Numbered from the stretch's first letter, positions 1 through 6,257 are shown. The stretch: 6,862 nucleotides of DNA from a bacterium (GCA_021817655.1 JAKAGE010000040.1:1-6862), one strand, 5' to 3'. Numbers and translations: made by a program. The notes: a model not told the origin generated them from the letters alone.

Positions 1-1285
1 GCTCCGCCGCATCGAACGTTTCACGGTATGCCGCTTCATCATCGCTGCGGTTCGAGTAGAAGAGCACGGCATCGCGGCGCTCTCCGCGGTCGATAAGGTA
101 CTGCACCATGCTCCGGAACGGCGTGATGCCGATGCCTCCCGCGATAAAGGCAAGCTTTTCCCGCGGGTCGCGCGGGAGGGTGAAATCGCCGGCAAGCTGA
201 CCGGCGACGATCGTGTCGCCGGGCCGCATCGCGATGAGCGCTTTTTTGAAACTGGAAGACGGCTCGTAGAATTTCACGCCAAGGTGGATGTCGCGCTCGG
301 TGGGCGATGATGCGATGGTGAAGTAGCGCCGGTTGCCGCGCGTGTCCACGCCGGCGTGCGCGAGCGTCCATTCGAGATACTGGCCCGGCCGGAAGCGAAG
401 ACGCCGGCCCTTTTCGCGCTTGAAGACGAAATCGTAAATGCCCCCGCCCATAGCCTTCTTTTCCTTGAGGATGAGCGTCTGTTTTCCTTTTGGGCTTACG
501 GCGAAGGAATAGACGTTGCCGGCGAGGAGCGCAAGCTCCGGCGTCAGGCTGAGCGGGCCGATGGCGATGAACGGCGAGAAGAGCGCGCCGACGATCGCGG
601 CGTAGACGAGGCGAAGTCCCCGCGTCGGCGGCGTCGTGAGCGGTTCGGTGATCATGATCGATGCGAAGAAGAACAGCGGCGTATGCACGAGCGCATCCTG
701 GATCGTCATGAGCGGACTGAATCCGGCATGGGTGACGACATCGCTTGCGAGCGCGAACGCCATGAAAGTAAGCGCGAGGTCGAAGCGCTGGATCTTCCGC
801 ACCACGAGTGCGCCGCCCGCGATCACGAACGCCATCAATGCAAGGTTTCCGCCGGCCCACCAGCTCGCCGCTTCGCCGAACGCAAGGAGCGTCACGGCAA
901 CGCCGAAGGCGGCCGGGTTGAAAATGTGCTTTTTGTCGATCGCGAAGACGTATTTGGACGCCATGGCCAGCACCGCTGCCCAGGCAAGGAAGAGAATGCC
1001 AGCGGCATTCATCGGCATGACCGGCGTGATGATGAGCGCGAGGATGAATGCGGTGATGTACACCGACTCCGTGTTCGGGTGCGCTTTCAGGAAGGCCGCG
1101 ATGATGCCGTTCGCCGCCCACGATACGAGCGTGAGGAACAGCGCGGAAAAGACGATGGCGATCGGGCTGTAGGGGAGCCATCCGATCGCGCCGAAAACGG
1201 CTGCGAGCGCGAGCAGGCCTCCGAGATAATAGACCACCAGCCGATACATGGTGATAGTGTTGAGGAATCGGTCGATGGCATTCAT
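1..1285 (-). CDS. NqrB/RnfD-like membrane domain fused to FAD/NAD(P)H oxidoreductase domain (partial, C-terminus cut)
   Basis: Probable transmembrane NAD(P)H-dependent electron-transfer protein; 428 codons are visible and the 3' end lies beyond base 1. Residues ~14-264 are strongly hydrophobic, with about nine or ten predicted helices, and include the RnfD/NqrB-like stretches FNPAAFGVAVTLL (122-134) and TEPLTTPPTR (213-222). Residues ~268-428 form a ferredoxin-NADP reductase-like module: RPGQYLEW (299-306), the FAD-binding RRYFTIASSP (319-328), and the nucleotide-binding GGIGITPF (383-390). The expected C-terminal end of the NAD(P)H domain is missing. The ATG at 1285 is chosen because a stop lies in frame at 1321-1319 and helix 1 follows closely; no clear Shine-Dalgarno is visible. 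It starts 33 nt after the ApbE stop, so co-transcription is likely. No SGAT flavinylation motif is visible in the membrane part, unlike classical NqrB/RnfD. Electron flow from cytosolic NAD(P)H to an external flavoprotein is inferred from the neighbours. Confidence 0.88.
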   Translation of the reverse strand, partial: MNAIDRFLNTITMYRLVVYYLGGLLALAAVFGAIGWLPYSPIAIVFSALFLTLVSWAANGIIAAFLKAHPNTESVYITAFILALIITPVMPMNAAGILFLAWAAVLAMASKYVFAIDKKHIFNPAAFGVAVTLLAFGEAASWWAGGNLALMAFVIAGGALVVRKIQRFDLALTFMAFALASDVVTHAGFSPLMTIQDALVHTPLFFFASIMITEPLTTPPTRGLRLVYAAIVGALFSPFIAIGPLSLTPELALLAGNVYSFAVSPKGKQTLILKEKKAMGGGIYDFVFKREKGRRLRFRPGQYLEWTLAHAGVDTRGNRRYFTIASSPTERDIHLGVKFYEPSSSFKKALIAMRPGDTIVAGQLAGDFTLPRDPREKLAFIAGGIGITPFRSMVQYLIDRGERRDAVLFYSNRSDDEAAYRETFDAAE

Positions 1286-1318
1286 ATGGATTTGGTCGTT
1301 GAAATTTGAAATTCGCCG

Positions 1319-2074
1319 TTATGGCCGCATATAACGATCGAAGCGGGTCGTCATGGTGGCGACCTTGTTCTTGTCGATCATGTATCCTTCGAAGCCGGGC
1401 AGCGATTCGATGAATTGGATGCCCCGGGCTCCCATCGCGAACGCCGCCGTCGCGAACCGGTCCGCTTCGTAAATAGTGGGACCGATGACGGTCAGGCTCA
1501 CGATCTCTTCGGGGGCCCGCTTGTCCGCGCCTTCGGCGTGCGGATCGTAGATGTGGCGGCCGCGGATATACGTGCCGGAGGTTGCAACGCCTTCGTTGTT
1601 CACGAAGACCACCTTTACGTTCTCCTTCTGGTCGAAAGGATTCTTGATCCCGACTGCCCATTTTTCGCCCTGCGCATTGTGTCCGTGCGGCTGGATGTCG
1701 CCTCCCGCGTCGACATAGAAATTTTCGAATCCGCGCCTGGCGATGAGCTGCGCCGCGTTCCCGATCGCCCATCCCTTCACGAGGCCCGAGGGATCGATCC
1801 GTCCGTCCGGACGCCGGATGTCGAAATAGCCGCTGGTCTCCCGCTTCGTCTCTTCGGCAAGGGCGAAGACGAGGCGCATCTCCTCGCTTGCGTCCTCGAT
1901 CGCACGCCGCCCTTCGTTGATCGCCTCGATCTCGCTTGTGGGCTTATAGGTGCTGAACCGCTCGTCGATGCGCGTAAAATATCCGTAGACCTCGTCGAAG
2001 ATCGCGTCGGTGGCGTTCGGGTCGACGATCTCCACGGAGATCGGCATGCCCATCAAGAGGCGAGTCTGCTTCAT
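1319..2074 (-). CDS. apbE: ApbE-family FAD:protein FMN transferase
   Basis: Transfers FMN from FAD to a threonine in an [S/D]GAT-type motif of a target flavoprotein, a Mg-dependent reaction. The 251-residue product shows the family signatures in order: MGMPISVEI (8-16), SGLVKGWA (97-104), DAGGD (122-126), VATSG (163-167), HIYDPH (174-179) and VIGPT followed by EADRFATAAFAMG (203-215). The conserved Asp of that last block is a metal ligand in known ApbE structures. The ATG at 2074 is preferred: a longer in-frame start at 2113 adds only an Arg-rich tail lying inside the upstream gene, whereas 2074 gives a 7-nt gap after the FMN-binding gene and an AGGGA ribosome site about 10 nt upstream. Many exported ApbE proteins are 300 residues or more with a signal or lipobox; this one is short and has no hydrophobic N-terminus, so it is predicted to be cytosolic. 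Its obvious substrate is the SGAT protein encoded just upstream. Confidence 0.93.
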   Translation of the reverse strand: MKQTRLLMGMPISVEIVDPNATDAIFDEVYGYFTRIDERFSTYKPTSEIEAINEGRRAIEDASEEMRLVFALAEETKRETSGYFDIRRPDGRIDPSGLVKGWAIGNAAQLIARRGFENFYVDAGGDIQPHGHNAQGEKWAVGIKNPFDQKENVKVVFVNNEGVATSGTYIRGRHIYDPHAEGADKRAPEEIVSLTVIGPTIYEADRFATAAFAMGARGIQFIESLPGFEGYMIDKNKVATMTTRFDRYMRP

Positions 2075-2081
2075 TCGTGCG

Positions 2082-2621
2082 TTATCCCTGCGCCTGTGAG
2101 AGCGCCCCCGCAAGCGACTGCTGGAACGCCATGGAATCTTCCGTGGCGCCCGAAACGGCGTTCACATTCGCGCTCTGCGCCTGGATCGCCTCCTGCGTGA
2201 GGATCGGCATTGCCACTGACGCCACCTGGATGGAATATCCTTCAGCGTGCGGATATTGCGCGATCTTGACGTTCGTCAGTTTGCCGCCGTTCACGGTCGC
2301 AATGACCTGGACGGTGCCATAGAACGCATCGGAAGCCGGACCGGTATACGTGCCGTTCTTATATTGCCCGTTTGAGGCGCCGGCCGCCTGGGTGTTTCCG
2401 GCGCCGCCGGACGATCCGGAGCTGCCGTTTCCGCTGCCTGCGGGAGCATTCCCTGCGGAAGCCGCGCCGGATCCTGCGGCACCGTTTCCTGCGGAAGCCG
2501 CGCCGGACGGCGTAATGGGGCTGCCTGCGTTGGCGAGCGGCGATTGATTGTTATTGGTGAAAAAGAGGACGTACGCAAGGAATGCCACTGCAAGAACGCC
2601 GCCGACGATATATTTTTTCAT
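2082..2621 (-). CDS. Membrane-anchored FMN-binding domain protein with SGAT flavinylation site
   Basis: Predicted extracytosolic electron carrier of 179 residues. Residues 1-3 (MKK) and a hydrophobic segment ~4-21 make a signal anchor, with no Cys lipobox. Residues ~30-84 are a Gly/Ala/Ser/Asn-rich flexible linker. Residues ~87-175 match an FMN_bind domain: YKNGTYTG (87-94), then VQVIATVNGGKLTNVKIAQYP, then AVSGATEDS (155-163). Thr160 of SGAT is the expected attachment point for phosphoester-linked FMN, as known for NqrC/RnfG-type domains. The domain is only about 90 residues, so this is a minimal version compared with NqrC or RnfG. It is the first gene of the cluster with apbE and the membrane oxidoreductase. 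The start at 2621 is the only one that keeps the anchor; no good Shine-Dalgarno is seen. The 73-nt gap after pepF holds only a weak TATAGA box, so the cluster may have its own weak promoter or be read through from pepF. Confidence 0.92.
   Translation of the reverse strand: MKKYIVGGVLAVAFLAYVLFFTNNNQSPLANAGSPITPSGAASAGNGAAGSGAASAGNAPAGSGNGSSGSSGGAGNTQAAGASNGQYKNGTYTGPASDAFYGTVQVIATVNGGKLTNVKIAQYPHAEGYSIQVASVAMPILTQEAIQAQSANVNAVSGATEDSMAFQQSLAGALSQAQG
2436..2507 (-). repeat. Two tandem 36-bp units in the linker of the FMN-binding protein
   Basis: Two adjacent 36-bp units encode residues 39-50 and 51-62, both of the form SGAASAGNxxAG. A 20-base block is identical between them at 2452-2471 and 2488-2507. 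A degenerate Gly/Ser continuation follows (residues 63-76). The repeat lengthens a flexible tether between the membrane anchor and the flavin domain. In-frame units of this size can expand or contract between strains. Confidence 0.85.
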
Positions 2622-2694
2622 GAGGATACTCTGGTGAGGGTTTTTCTATACCCACTTCTACGCGAGCCGATGCGGTTTTGTTGCAGTCGGAGGC

Positions 2695-4530
2695 TTACAG
2701 GGATCCCGCAAGGCGCTCCGCTTCGATGATCATCGTCTCGAGGCTCACGCGGATGCCGTTCTCCCAGAAATCCGTCCTGGTCGGGTCAAGTCCGAACGGG
2801 GCAAGGAGTTCAACGGCGTTCCTGGTGCTGCCGGAGCGAAGAAGGTCAAGATACAGCGGCTCAAAGCGCTCCCCGAGCGCGGATTGCTGGGCGTAGAGGC
2901 TCTGCGTCAGCAGTTCGCCGAATGCATAACCGTAGACATAGAACGGACGATGGAAGTGCGATACATATGACCACAGATGCTCGGTGTTCTCGTAAGTGAA
3001 CACATCGCCATCCTCCCCGTAGAGTTCTTTGACGGTTTCCAGCCAGATCGCATCGAGCTCGTCGGCGGAGCGCTTTTTCGGTTCCTGCCATGACGCATAC
3101 TGCGCGTCCATGCCGTGAAGGCGGCGTTCGAAGTTCGAGAACCCGATCTGGCGTACTACGGTGTTCAGGTTCCCGTCGATCTTTTCCGTGAGGAGCGCGA
3201 GAAGCGCTTTCTTGTCGCCGGCGTCTTCATGCTGTTTTTTGAGGAACCGGAACGTGGTCATTTCCCCGAACACCGATGCCGTTTCCGCGAACGCGATCGG
3301 CGCCTGCGCCATGAGCGGACCCTGGGCGGCGCCGGCGAGCATGCCGTGGACGCCGTGGCCAAGCTCGTGCGCGAGCGTCATGACATCGTTCGTCGAGCCG
3401 AGATAATTAAGGAAGACGAAAGACGAGGGGTGATTTTCCGGGAGGACGATGGAATAATTAAACGCGCCGCCGCGACGCCCTTTCGTGACGGGCGCATCGA
3501 TCCGTTTGGCGGCGATGAAATCCTTCACAAGGCCGGCAAGCGTGGGACTGAAGCTATGATATGCCGCAAGCACCGTTTCCATGCCTTTTTCGAACGGAAT
3601 GACGGTCGTATCCGCAAACGGCATGGGCGCATTCCGGTCGCTCCATTTCAGCTTTGGCAAACCGAGCAGCCGCGCTTTTAGGGCATAGTAGCGCCGCGCG
3701 AGCGGGGCGGCGGTGCCGGTGACCGCTTTGTGGAGCGCATCGACGACCGCATCAGGAATACGATTCGATTTATTACGGGCGTCCATAGGATTCTTGTATC
3801 CGCGTTCGCGCCGTTCGACCGCCATTTCTCCTGCGGTAACGTAGAGCGTCTGGGCCGAATACTTTGCGAAGTGTCCGCCAAGTCCGGAATTGATCGCCTT
3901 GAGCGCATCGGCGCGCTCTTCCGCGGACCGGGAGTTCGTGAGAACGTCGAGCAGTTCCGTCAGCGTTTTTTCACCGCCGCCGAACGGCAGGCGGAGGTCG
4001 GCTTCGAACTCATCGAAGAATTCGCTCCACGATCCCGGACCGAACGGGGATCGTTTGGCAAGCGCCGCTTCGACGGGCTCGCTCAAAAGATGCGGCTTGA
4101 ATACGCGCGCATGCTCGATCCACGGCCGATGTTTCGCGACCGTCGGATCGGCGGCATAGAATTTCTCGAGCACCGCATCATCCAATGCCACAAGCTCGAT
4201 GTCGAAGAATGTGAGATAATTGCCTCCCGATTCGCTCATGACGCGTTCGACGTCCGCCAATTTCGCGTTCACGGCAGCGTTCGTCACGTCGGTGCTCTGC
4301 AGAAGATAAAGATAGGCGAACAGCTTCTCCGTATGCATAGTGATCTCCGCGAGATCGGCGATCGCCCCGCCGAGCTTTTCGGAGAGCCCCCCCTTATAGT
4401 TCTCGAAAAATGCTTTCTGCCGGGCCACAAGATCAGCGACATCCTTATCGATCCGGGGATCGTCGATGCCCGAATAGAAAACGCTAAGATCCCACCGCAC
4501 CTCCTCCGTTCCAAGGGTTTTCTTGTCCAT
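2695..4530 (-). CDS. pepF: Oligoendopeptidase F, M3-family zinc metallopeptidase
   Basis: Cytosolic zinc endopeptidase that cleaves short peptides; 611 residues, the normal length for PepF (~600). The zinc site is HELGH at 388-392, with His388 and His392 as ligands and Glu389 as catalytic base. The third ligand is expected to be Glu416 in the downstream FAETASVFGE segment (414-423), 24 residues after the second His. The C-terminal substrate-side motif HFHRPFYVYGYAFG (525-538) is also typical of the family. The N-terminal helical part (roughly 1-190) matches the usual PepF layout. The ATG at 4530 is chosen although the frame stays open to 5181: the extension is Arg-rich, antisense to the S53 gene and unlike any PepF. 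A promoter ends 6 nt before this ATG, so the transcript is probably leaderless. It diverges from the exported S53 peptidase, which fits a role in breaking down imported peptides (inference). The stop lies 73 nt before the FMN-binding gene on the same strand. Confidence 0.96.
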   Translation of the reverse strand: MDKKTLGTEEVRWDLSVFYSGIDDPRIDKDVADLVARQKAFFENYKGGLSEKLGGAIADLAEITMHTEKLFAYLYLLQSTDVTNAAVNAKLADVERVMSESGGNYLTFFDIELVALDDAVLEKFYAADPTVAKHRPWIEHARVFKPHLLSEPVEAALAKRSPFGPGSWSEFFDEFEADLRLPFGGGEKTLTELLDVLTNSRSAEERADALKAINSGLGGHFAKYSAQTLYVTAGEMAVERRERGYKNPMDARNKSNRIPDAVVDALHKAVTGTAAPLARRYYALKARLLGLPKLKWSDRNAPMPFADTTVIPFEKGMETVLAAYHSFSPTLAGLVKDFIAAKRIDAPVTKGRRGGAFNYSIVLPENHPSSFVFLNYLGSTNDVMTLAHELGHGVHGMLAGAAQGPLMAQAPIAFAETASVFGEMTTFRFLKKQHEDAGDKKALLALLTEKIDGNLNTVVRQIGFSNFERRLHGMDAQYASWQEPKKRSADELDAIWLETVKELYGEDGDVFTYENTEHLWSYVSHFHRPFYVYGYAFGELLTQSLYAQQSALGERFEPLYLDLLRSGSTRNAVELLAPFGLDPTRTDFWENGIRVSLETMIIEAERLAGSL

Positions 4531-4536
4531 AAAGGA

Positions 4537-4564
4537 AGTATAAGGGGACCTTCCATAAATGCAA
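4537..4564 (-). promoter_or_regulatory. Predicted pepF promoter (leaderless)
   Basis: On the minus strand, TTGCAT (4564-4559) and TATACT (4542-4537) are separated by 16 bp. Both boxes are close to the sigma70 consensus. The -10 box ends 6 nt before the pepF ATG at 4530, which places the expected +1 at the A of the ATG. Confidence 0.7.
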
Positions 4565-4592
4565 AAAATTTCCTTTAAAGAAAATTTACCGT

Positions 4593-4610
4593 GCCCGAGT
4601 ATAATCGGGC
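4593..4610. repeat. Perfect 6+6 inverted repeat around the S53 -10 box
   Basis: GCCCGA (4593-4598) and TCGGGC (4605-4610) are exact reverse complements separated by six bases (GTATAA). The -10 hexamer lies in the spacer plus the first base of the right arm. The repeat ends 2 nt before the ATG at 4612. It could be an operator covering the promoter; with a leaderless start near 4612 it would not be transcribed as a hairpin. A short repeat like this can also arise by chance. Confidence 0.6.
4600..4605 (+). promoter_or_regulatory. Predicted -10 box of the S53 peptidase gene (leaderless)
   Basis: A perfect TATAAT is followed by exactly 6 nt and then the ATG at 4612, so transcription is expected to start at or next to the start codon. 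The -35 region is poor: the bases about 17 bp upstream are A-rich with no TTGACA-like hexamer. Promoter strength or dependence on an activator is therefore uncertain. Confidence 0.65.
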
Positions 4611-4611
4611 C

Positions 4612-5751
4612 ATGAGATACCGGAAATTGTTCGCGGCTCTCGGCATGCTCTCCGCGGCCGTCCTTGTATTTGCTCCGGCCGGCACGGCCGATGCGGCATA
4701 TCGGTTCTCGGATTTCAGGGGGAGGCCGCCGGTGCACATTTACCGATCGGGACAACTGGCGCCGACCGGATTGTCGCCGGCGGAGATAAAGAAGGCATAT
4801 CATCTTCCTTTGGCCGGCGGGAAAGGGACGATCGCCATCATCGATGCGTACGACGATCCGACGATCGAAAACGATCTTGCCGTCTTCGATGCGCAGTACG
4901 GCGTCCCTGCGTGCACGGCGAGGAACGGCTGTTTCACAAAGCATAAAATGGCGTCGTCCATCGCGCGGGACAGCGGATGGGCGATGGAGATCGCGCTCGA
5001 TGTCGAATGGGCGCACGCGATTGCGCCTGCCGCAAAGATACTGCTTGTCGAGGCGAAAACGCCGTCCGGCGCGAACCTTCTGGATGCGATCGACTATGCG
5101 GCGTCGCGCAATGATGTTGTTGCGGTCTCGATGAGCTGGGGCGGCGAAGAGTTCCCGGATGAGGTCTCTTACGATACCCATTTTATCAGCAGGGCGAATC
5201 CGAAAATGGTGTTCGTCGCGTCATCGGGCGATGATGGCGCCGGGGCGAGCTGGCCGGCATCGTCGCCGAACGTGATCGGTGTCGGCGGAACGACGCTTTC
5301 GCTCTCGTCTGCCGGATCATTCGTCTCCGAAAAGGCATGGCCGGGGAGCGGCGGCGGCGTGAGCGCGTATGAGAAAGAACCGGGATATCAGGCGGCATAT
5401 AAGATACCGAAGGCGACAGGCATGCGCGCGATCCCCGATGTTTCGTACGACGCCGACCCGGCGTCGGGGTTCCCCGTTTATCTGACCGTCGGCACCGGTG
5501 CGCGCGCAAGAGGATCGTGGAATACGGTCGGCGGCACGAGTGCGGGAGCGCCGCAATGGGCGGCGATCCGGGCGCTCGGCGGCACGGCAACGCTCGCGAA
5601 GCTCTATGCGGACAAAGCATCGTCTCGCTCGCTCGGATATTTCCGGGATATCACGAGCGGTGCGAACGGAACGTGCCTTTATTATTGCGCTGCGCGGAAA
5701 CGCTATGACTATGTGACGGGATTGGGGAGTCCGCTTACGGCACGCTTCTGA
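4612..5751 (+). CDS. Secreted sedolisin-type (S53) serine-carboxyl peptidase
   Basis: Predicted exported endopeptidase of 379 residues. A Sec signal peptide spans ~1-28: RYRK, a hydrophobic core 6-22, then TADA-A. The S53 catalytic set is visible: Glu126 and Asp130 in MEIALDVEW (125-133, the family's E-x3-D spacing), oxyanion Asp207 in SSGDDGA (204-210), and nucleophile Ser310 in GGTSAGAP (307-314). A C-terminal calcium site is suggested by RDITSGANG (345-353) and YDYVTGLGSP (365-374). Cys101/Cys107 and Cys355/Cys359 are plausible disulfides. It belongs to S53 and not S8, because there is no Asp-His pair in the subtilisin positions. Only about 40 residues separate the signal from the catalytic core, so the long kumamolisin-type activation prodomain is absent. 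ATG 4612 is preferred over an in-frame GTG at 4591, because 4591 puts the -10 box inside the coding region and adds residues ahead of the signal peptide. Confidence 0.92.
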   Translation: MRYRKLFAALGMLSAAVLVFAPAGTADAAYRFSDFRGRPPVHIYRSGQLAPTGLSPAEIKKAYHLPLAGGKGTIAIIDAYDDPTIENDLAVFDAQYGVPACTARNGCFTKHKMASSIARDSGWAMEIALDVEWAHAIAPAAKILLVEAKTPSGANLLDAIDYAASRNDVVAVSMSWGGEEFPDEVSYDTHFISRANPKMVFVASSGDDGAGASWPASSPNVIGVGGTTLSLSSAGSFVSEKAWPGSGGGVSAYEKEPGYQAAYKIPKATGMRAIPDVSYDADPASGFPVYLTVGTGARARGSWNTVGGTSAGAPQWAAIRALGGTATLAKLYADKASSRSLGYFRDITSGANGTCLYYCAARKRYDYVTGLGSPLTARF

Positions 5752-5780
5752 AAAAAACTCCGCAGGATGATCCTGCGGAG
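5751..5780 (-). terminator. Intrinsic terminator of the zinc-ribbon gene
   Basis: CTCCGCAGGAT (5758-5768) and ATCCTGCGGAG (5770-5780) are perfect 11-bp arms with one base between them. On the minus strand the stem is followed by seven T (5757-5751), the classic Rho-independent layout, 26 nt after the stop of the minus-strand gene at 5807. The first base of the A run on the plus strand is the last base of the S53 TGA stop. The plus strand has no T tract after the hairpin, so it would stop S53 transcripts poorly, if at all. Confidence 0.9.
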
Positions 5781-5806
5781 GAGGCCGCGGCAGCGCACGG
5801 TGGCGT

Positions 5807-6250
5807 TCATGGTTTCCATGTCTGCCGGGAGGTGAAGCGGAGTGCGGGGCTGTCGGTTTTTATGAAGCATGCTTTGCATGCCCAAATGAGGCGCCCGATG
5901 CCGGCGACGCGGGTGACGAGCGCGATGCTGCCGTGCGTCCTGCAGACATAGCGATCGTCGGTTTCCCAGTGGTCGTCGAATCGCGGATCATCGACCCCTG
6001 GCAGAAGGAGGATCATCGCCTGATGGTCCGTGGCGAATGAGGCGACCGAGAGGACGTGTCCTTCCTTGCCGCAGTGGTCGCATCTCCATGCATATTGCTC
6101 GCTTTCCGGATGGACGTAGACGAGCGCGGCCATTTTGCAGCAGGGACAGTGATGAATGGGAGGGGCGTATGGTGGATGGTGGAGGGGTGGGGGTGATATC
6201 GGCCGATCGCACAAAGCGACGGCGTTGTCGATCGCATGCGCTACGCTCAT
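5807..6250 (-). CDS. Hypothetical protein with two zinc-ribbon-like Cys/His clusters
   Basis: I do not recognise this 147-residue protein. It has two probable metal sites: Cys35/Cys38 (CPCC) paired with Cys57/Cys60 (CDHC), a normal CxxC-x18-CxxC zinc ribbon, and Cys103/His106 (CRTH) paired with Cys125/Cys128 (CKAC), a second ribbon with one His ligand. Between them (~61-100) is an acidic segment rich in Asp. Residues 19-34 are Pro/His-rich. No signal peptide or membrane segment is seen, so it is probably cytosolic. Zinc ribbons of this type often bind nucleic acid or act as structural knuckles, but nothing here shows which. Support for a real gene is strong: a promoter, a near-perfect Shine-Dalgarno 7 nt before the ATG, GC-rich third positions like its neighbours, and a terminator after the stop. 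It is monocistronic, convergent with the S53 gene and divergent from gyrB. Confidence 0.82.
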   Translation of the reverse strand: MSVAHAIDNAVALCDRPISPPPLHHPPYAPPIHHCPCCKMAALVYVHPESEQYAWRCDHCGKEGHVLSVASFATDHQAMILLLPGVDDPRFDDHWETDDRYVCRTHGSIALVTRVAGIGRLIWACKACFIKTDSPALRFTSRQTWKP

Positions 6251-6257
6251 GACCTTT

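Noticed and set aside
356..1309. Plus-strand open frame of 317 codons
   Set aside because: Antisense to the membrane oxidoreductase. The product is a highly charged Arg/Glu mixture typical of the complement of GC-rich coding DNA.
39..1772. Long open frame on the minus strand (577 codons)
   Set aside because: It is extremely Arg/His-rich with no family features, and overlaps both the apbE gene and the membrane oxidoreductase gene out of frame. The true frames show clear motifs.
1415..2200. Plus-strand open frame of 261 codons
   Set aside because: Antisense to apbE and the end of the FMN-binding gene, with no recognisable motif and no ribosome site.
2634..2655. Possible hairpin between pepF and the FMN-binding gene
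   Set aside because: Only four contiguous pairs (GGGT/ACCC), then bulges, and no T tract on either strand. Not enough for a terminator or attenuator.
3730..4578. Plus-strand open frame of 282 codons opposite pepF
   Set aside because: Shadow of the pepF reading frame; it also runs through the divergent promoter region.
4591..4611. GTG start 7 codons upstream of the S53 ATG
   Set aside because: It would place TATAAT and the inverted repeat in coding sequence and spoil the signal-peptide N-terminus.
4531..5181. Upstream extension of pepF by 217 codons
   Set aside because: Arg-rich and antisense to the S53 gene. PepF has its normal length from 4530, and a promoter sits just before that ATG.
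4612..5751. Calling the secreted protease a subtilisin (S8)
   Set aside because: The Asp and His of the S8 triad are missing, while the E-x3-D pair, the SGD oxyanion Asp and GTSAGAP are all in S53 positions.
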